Assembly: GCA_913046025.1 (NCBI GenBank)
Contig: CAJWRP010000110.1
Span: forward strand, 1-7,102
Length of the DNA stretch: 7,102 nt
Source: an uncultured Chloroflexota bacterium
Lineage (GTDB): Bacteria > Chloroflexota > Dehalococcoidia > SAR202 > UBA11138
Reading direction: 5' to 3'
Position numbers and translations under genes: made by a program. The notes beneath the pieces are model-generated. The model was given only the letters and a program-made list of their open reading frames with translations. It was not told the origin of the DNA and did no database searches. Each line of letters starts with the position of its first letter. Position 1 is the stretch's first letter. Positions 6,223 to 7,102 of the stretch are shown here, piece after piece.

Positions 6223-6239
6223 CAGGCCAGGGTGGCCTG
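6223..6239 (-). repeat. GC-rich hairpin between E1 alpha and E1 beta
   Basis: CAGGCCA (6223-6229) and TGGCCTG (6233-6239) form a perfect 7-bp stem with a 3-base loop in the 66-base gap between the two E1 genes. In the operon transcript it lies about 32 bases before the E1 beta start. No T-run follows, so it should not terminate transcription. It may slow decay or tune translation. Confidence 0.5.
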
Positions 6240-6257
6240 CCAAGAATATTCTGTCGT

Positions 6258-7102
6258 CTACGCGAACACGTTGGTGTACAGGGCCTCAGGAGCTGGTACA
6301 GGGCTGTCCTCTGCGAACTGGGCAGCCTCTTCGATGATGGCTTCGATCTCCTCATCGATTAGTTTGAGATCCTCTTCGGTCACAATGCCATCGACGAGGG
6401 CCAGTTCTTTCAATCTTTCAATCGGGTCTTTCTTGAGAAACTCCTCCGCCTCTGACGAGTCGCGATACTGAGCTGGGTCAGAAATGGAGTGTCCCTTTTG
6501 GCGATACGTCATGGCCTCCAAGAATACGGGACCGCTGCCGGAGCGTAACCGCTTTAGCGCCTCCTGAGTAGCCTCATGAACAGCGACGACGTCATTGCCG
6601 TCAATCTGCGCTGCTGGTATTTTGTACGCCTCGGCAGCCAGATAGATGTCGCGTCCGCCGGCGTGGGCCTGATCGATGTGCGTGCCCATGCCGTACAGGT
6701 TGTTCTCGAGCATGAAGATGACCGGCAGGTTCCACAGTGACGCCAGGTTGAGCGCCTCGTGGAACTCGCCCTCGTTCACCGCCCCGTCACCGAAAAAGCA
6801 GATGACGACGCGGTCCTGCCGCAACTGGGTGATGGCGAGAGCGAGGCCAACGGCGATTGGTAGCTGGCCGCCGACGATGGCGTAGCCGCCCATGAACCCT
6901 TTCGACTTGTCGAACAGGTGCATTGACCCGCCCCGGCCGCCGCTGACACCGGAGGCCTTGCCCATGAGCTCGGCCATGATCGCCGAGGGGTCCAGCCCCC
7001 TGGCAATAGCGTGCCCGTGGTCACGGTAGTGGCCTTGACCTTGGCTACCTAGCTTGAACACCATCCCTTCCTTGGGACCTTTACGGTGCTTCGCCGCACT
7101 GA
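6258..7102 (-). CDS. pdhA: Pyruvate-type dehydrogenase E1 component, alpha subunit (5' end outside the window or altered)
   Basis: The catalytic half of a thiamine-diphosphate E1 alpha subunit. The frame from ATG 7064 encodes 268 residues and stays open to the window edge, against about 320-340 for complete relatives. Visible motifs, numbered from ATG 7064, are HYRDHGHAIARG (12-23), GGRGGSMHLFD (42-52), the thiamine-diphosphate motif GDGAVNEGEFHEALNLASLW ending in ENN (92-122), YGMGT (124-128) and the active-site loop YRQKGHSISDP (187-197). The last is equivalent to the regulatory loop of mitochondrial E1. The C-terminus is complete. Oddly, the roughly 24 residues upstream of YRDHGH are Lys/Gly-rich and lack the GQEA motif expected about 22 residues earlier. 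ATG 7064 also has a good SD-like AAGGAAGG just before it. The gene is first of the three dehydrogenase genes visible here, and the operon promoter is not in the window. Confidence 0.88.
   Translation of the reverse strand, partial: SAAKHRKGPKEGMVFKLGSQGQGHYRDHGHAIARGLDPSAIMAELMGKASGVSGGRGGSMHLFDKSKGFMGGYAIVGGQLPIAVGLALAITQLRQDRVVICFFGDGAVNEGEFHEALNLASLWNLPVIFMLENNLYGMGTHIDQAHAGGRDIYLAAEAYKIPAAQIDGNDVVAVHEATQEALKRLRSGSGPVFLEAMTYRQKGHSISDPAQYRDSSEAEEFLKKDPIERLKELALVDGIVTEEDLKLIDEEIEAIIEEAAQFAEDSPVPAPEALYTNVFA

Noticed and set aside
7080..7102. A GEA codon string in another frame as a shifted GQEA motif of E1 alpha
   Set aside because: That frame stops two codons later, the distance to YRDHGH is not a whole number of codons, and the residues between do not match the family.

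Overview
The window looks like ordinary bacterial chromosome of moderate GC content. It has no RNA gene, CRISPR array, insertion sequence, integrase or attachment site that I can see. The best guess at host is a Chloroflexota bacterium (SAR202/Dehalococcoidia type). This is an inference from the style of the decayed membrane-anchored DM13 gene and the pyruvate-dehydrogenase-type E1/E2 proteins, not from a marker gene.

Layout. (1) 8-919, minus strand: a zinc-type homocysteine S-methyltransferase with a near-consensus sigma70 promoter at 958-986. (2) 987-1497: about 500 bases with no recognisable gene. (3) 1498-2436, plus strand: a promoter with nested repeats, then an alpha/beta hydrolase. (4) 2458-2910, minus strand: a pyridoxamine-5'-phosphate-oxidase-fold flavoprotein, convergent with the hydrolase, with its promoter at 2990-3018. 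(5) 3015-3519, minus strand: the remains of a membrane-anchored DM13-domain gene. It carries a probable frameshift just after the start, three in-frame stop codons and a missing C-terminal half. (6) 3520-3717: non-coding, with an 11-bp perfect hairpin. (7) 3718 to the right edge, minus strand: three co-directional genes in the transcription order E1 alpha, E1 beta, E2 of a 2-oxoacid (most likely pyruvate) dehydrogenase complex. E1 alpha runs off the window.

How the genes work together. Only the three dehydrogenase genes form a clear functional unit. E1 alpha and E1 beta would decarboxylate the 2-oxoacid with thiamine diphosphate, and E2 would pass the acyl group from its lipoyl lysine to CoA. 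No E3 (dihydrolipoamide dehydrogenase) gene lies in the window. The methyltransferase, hydrolase and flavoprotein appear to be single-gene transcription units, each with its own SD and a readable -35/-10 pair with 17-base spacing.

I found no convincing new system. The points most worth a second look are the DM13 pseudogene, the PPOX promoter built on its broken end, the dyads and shared motif around the methyltransferase and hydrolase promoters, and the unexpected N-terminal region of E1 alpha at the window edge.
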